Assembly: GCA_910586595.1 (NCBI GenBank)
Contig: CAJUJB010000074.1
Location: 1 to 6,503, forward strand
Direction of reading: 5' to 3'
From: an uncultured Muribaculaceae bacterium
GTDB taxonomy: Bacteria; Bacteroidota; Bacteroidia; Bacteroidales; Muribaculaceae
Length of the DNA stretch: 6,503 nucleotides
Position numbers and translations under genes: made by a program. The notes beneath the pieces were generated by a model that was not told the origin of the DNA, searched no databases, and was given only the letters and a program-made list of their open reading frames with translations. Shown here in pieces: positions 5,794 to 6,503 of this stretch (positions are counted from its first letter, which is position 1; the number at the start of each line of letters is the position of its first letter).

Positions 5794-6447
5794 ATGACCC
5801 TCAAATACATCTTTGATCGCCTGATGGCTCTCATCGGGCTGTTGATTCTGTGGCCTGTCTTACTGATTGTAGCCATTTTGATTCGAATAAAAATGCCAGG
5901 TGGCCCGGTGATTTTCAAACAGAAACGCGTCGGTAAGAATGGGAAGCTGTTTACATGCCATAAGTTCCGCACCATGACAGTGAAACATAGCGGGTCTACC
6001 GTGAGTGTGGCCGGTGATAACCGCATTACCCCTCTCGGCGCGAAGCTTCGTCACTATAAGCTGGACGAACTTCCGGGATTATGGGATGTCCTGATTGGCA
6101 ATATGTCGTTTGTCGGGCCACGACCTGACGTGCCCGGATATGCCGACCAACTGAAGGGAGAAGATCGCGAAGTTTTGAAACTTCGGCCAGGCATTACTGG
6201 CCCAGCCACCCTTAAATACCGACTTGAAGACGAGATGATTTCGGAGTACGTCGCTCAAAAACAAACCGCCGGTGACCGCCGCCCTGTTCAGGAAATTGCG
6301 GAAGAATACAACGATAAAGTCATTTACCCCGACAAAGTCCGCATCAATCGTTACTACCTCTCCAACTATTCATTCATAAAGGATATACAGATGATATTCT
6401 GCACCGTTCTCGGTCGCAGGATGCAATATGCAAACGAAATAATCTGA
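5794..6447 (+). CDS. Initiating sugar transferase (monotopic phosphoglycosyl transferase, PglC/WcaJ type)
   Basis: A 217-residue bacterial sugar transferase that moves a sugar-1-phosphate from a UDP-sugar to undecaprenyl phosphate, the first step of repeat-unit synthesis at the inner membrane. It has an N-terminal re-entrant helix (residues 11-32) with a helix-breaking proline (P21), then FKQKRVGKNGKLF, HKFRTM (56-61), the catalytic Asp-Glu pair in KLDELPGLWDVLIGNMSFVG (D91, E92), PRPDV (109-113) and RPGITGPA (131-138). Its length matches the small PglC-type class rather than WbaP or WcaJ, which carry extra N-terminal helices. It starts 2 bases after the LicD stop. Its DNA is visibly richer in G and C than the LicD gene (one 60-base row at 6001 is about 57% against about 33% at 4981). 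A following aminotransferase hints at an acetamido-amino sugar as the substrate. Confidence 0.95.
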   Translation: MTLKYIFDRLMALIGLLILWPVLLIVAILIRIKMPGGPVIFKQKRVGKNGKLFTCHKFRTMTVKHSGSTVSVAGDNRITPLGAKLRHYKLDELPGLWDVLIGNMSFVGPRPDVPGYADQLKGEDREVLKLRPGITGPATLKYRLEDEMISEYVAQKQTAGDRRPVQEIAEEYNDKVIYPDKVRINRYYLSNYSFIKDIQMIFCTVLGRRMQYANEII

Positions 6448-6451
6448 CAAT

Positions 6452-6503
6452 ATGCGCGAAAGAATTTATCTTTGCTTAGCTCACATGAGCGGCAAGGAAC
6501 AGG
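6452..6503 (+). CDS. 5' end of a probable DegT/DnrJ/EryC1/StrS aminotransferase (partial)
   Basis: ATG at 6452, 4 bases after the sugar transferase stop, gives MRERIYLCLAHMSGKEQ and runs off the window. This N-terminus is typical of PLP-dependent DegT-family sugar aminotransferases in capsule and glycan loci, where the phrase LxxAHMSGxEQ precedes the first helix. Such enzymes (for example PglE) place an amino group on a UDP-keto-sugar, which fits a neighbour of a PglC-type transferase. Only 17 residues are visible, so the active-site lysine cannot be checked. Gene order and the N-terminal phrase are the only support. Confidence 0.72.
   Translation, partial: MRERIYLCLAHMSGKEQ

Noticed and set aside
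1..6503. Phase-variable promoter inversion, IS element or integrase attachment sites
   Set aside because: Bacteroidales capsule loci often have invertible promoters, but no matching long inverted repeats, recombinase gene or transposase is visible in this window.

Overview
The window is a stretch of a surface-polysaccharide (capsule or exopolysaccharide) biosynthesis operon. The likely host is a member of the Bacteroidota, probably Bacteroidales. This rests on gene content (EpsG-type polymerase, GT4 and GT2 transferases, LicD, a monotopic sugar transferase, then a DegT-type aminotransferase), on the lack of clear Shine-Dalgarno sequences before most starts, and on protein wording. It was inferred by reading, not by search. 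All supported genes lie on the + strand with very short gaps (2-18 bases, apart from 4094-4141) or a 1-base overlap, so they look like one transcript. No promoter, invertible switch, tRNA, IS element or CRISPR array is visible.

Layout. Bases 1-177 are the 3' end of an unrecognised gene. Bases 193-4093 form a sugar-assembly block: an EpsG/Wzy-like membrane polymerase, a GT4 glycosyltransferase and two GT2 glycosyltransferases. Bases 4094-4909 are an irregular patch: a 48-base gap, an unrecognised 49-residue ORF whose stop overlaps the next start, a TagD-like cytidylyltransferase, and a 59-residue remnant of a sugar-transfer-associated ATP-grasp protein. Then come a LicD-family phosphotransferase (4910-5791), a PglC/WcaJ-type initiating phosphoglycosyl transferase (5794-6447), and the first 17 codons of a probable DegT/DnrJ/EryC1/StrS aminotransferase (6452 onward).

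How the genes probably work together. The phosphoglycosyl transferase loads the first sugar-phosphate onto undecaprenyl phosphate at the inner membrane. The neighbouring aminotransferase may help make that amino-sugar donor. The GT4 and GT2 enzymes extend the repeat unit, and the EpsG-like protein polymerises it after export. The flippase and further transferases must lie outside the window. The cytidylyltransferase and LicD protein together suggest a CDP-activated polyol phosphate, most simply glycerol phosphate, added to the glycan.

Most notable points: the possible TagD-LicD glycerol-phosphate branch with an altered TagD signature; the two small ORFs flanking tagD, one clearly a gene remnant; two overlapping, mutually exclusive hairpins inside the first GT2 gene; and a base-composition step at the start of the sugar transferase gene, which looks like the border between variable and conserved parts of the locus. 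I did not find a wholly new system.
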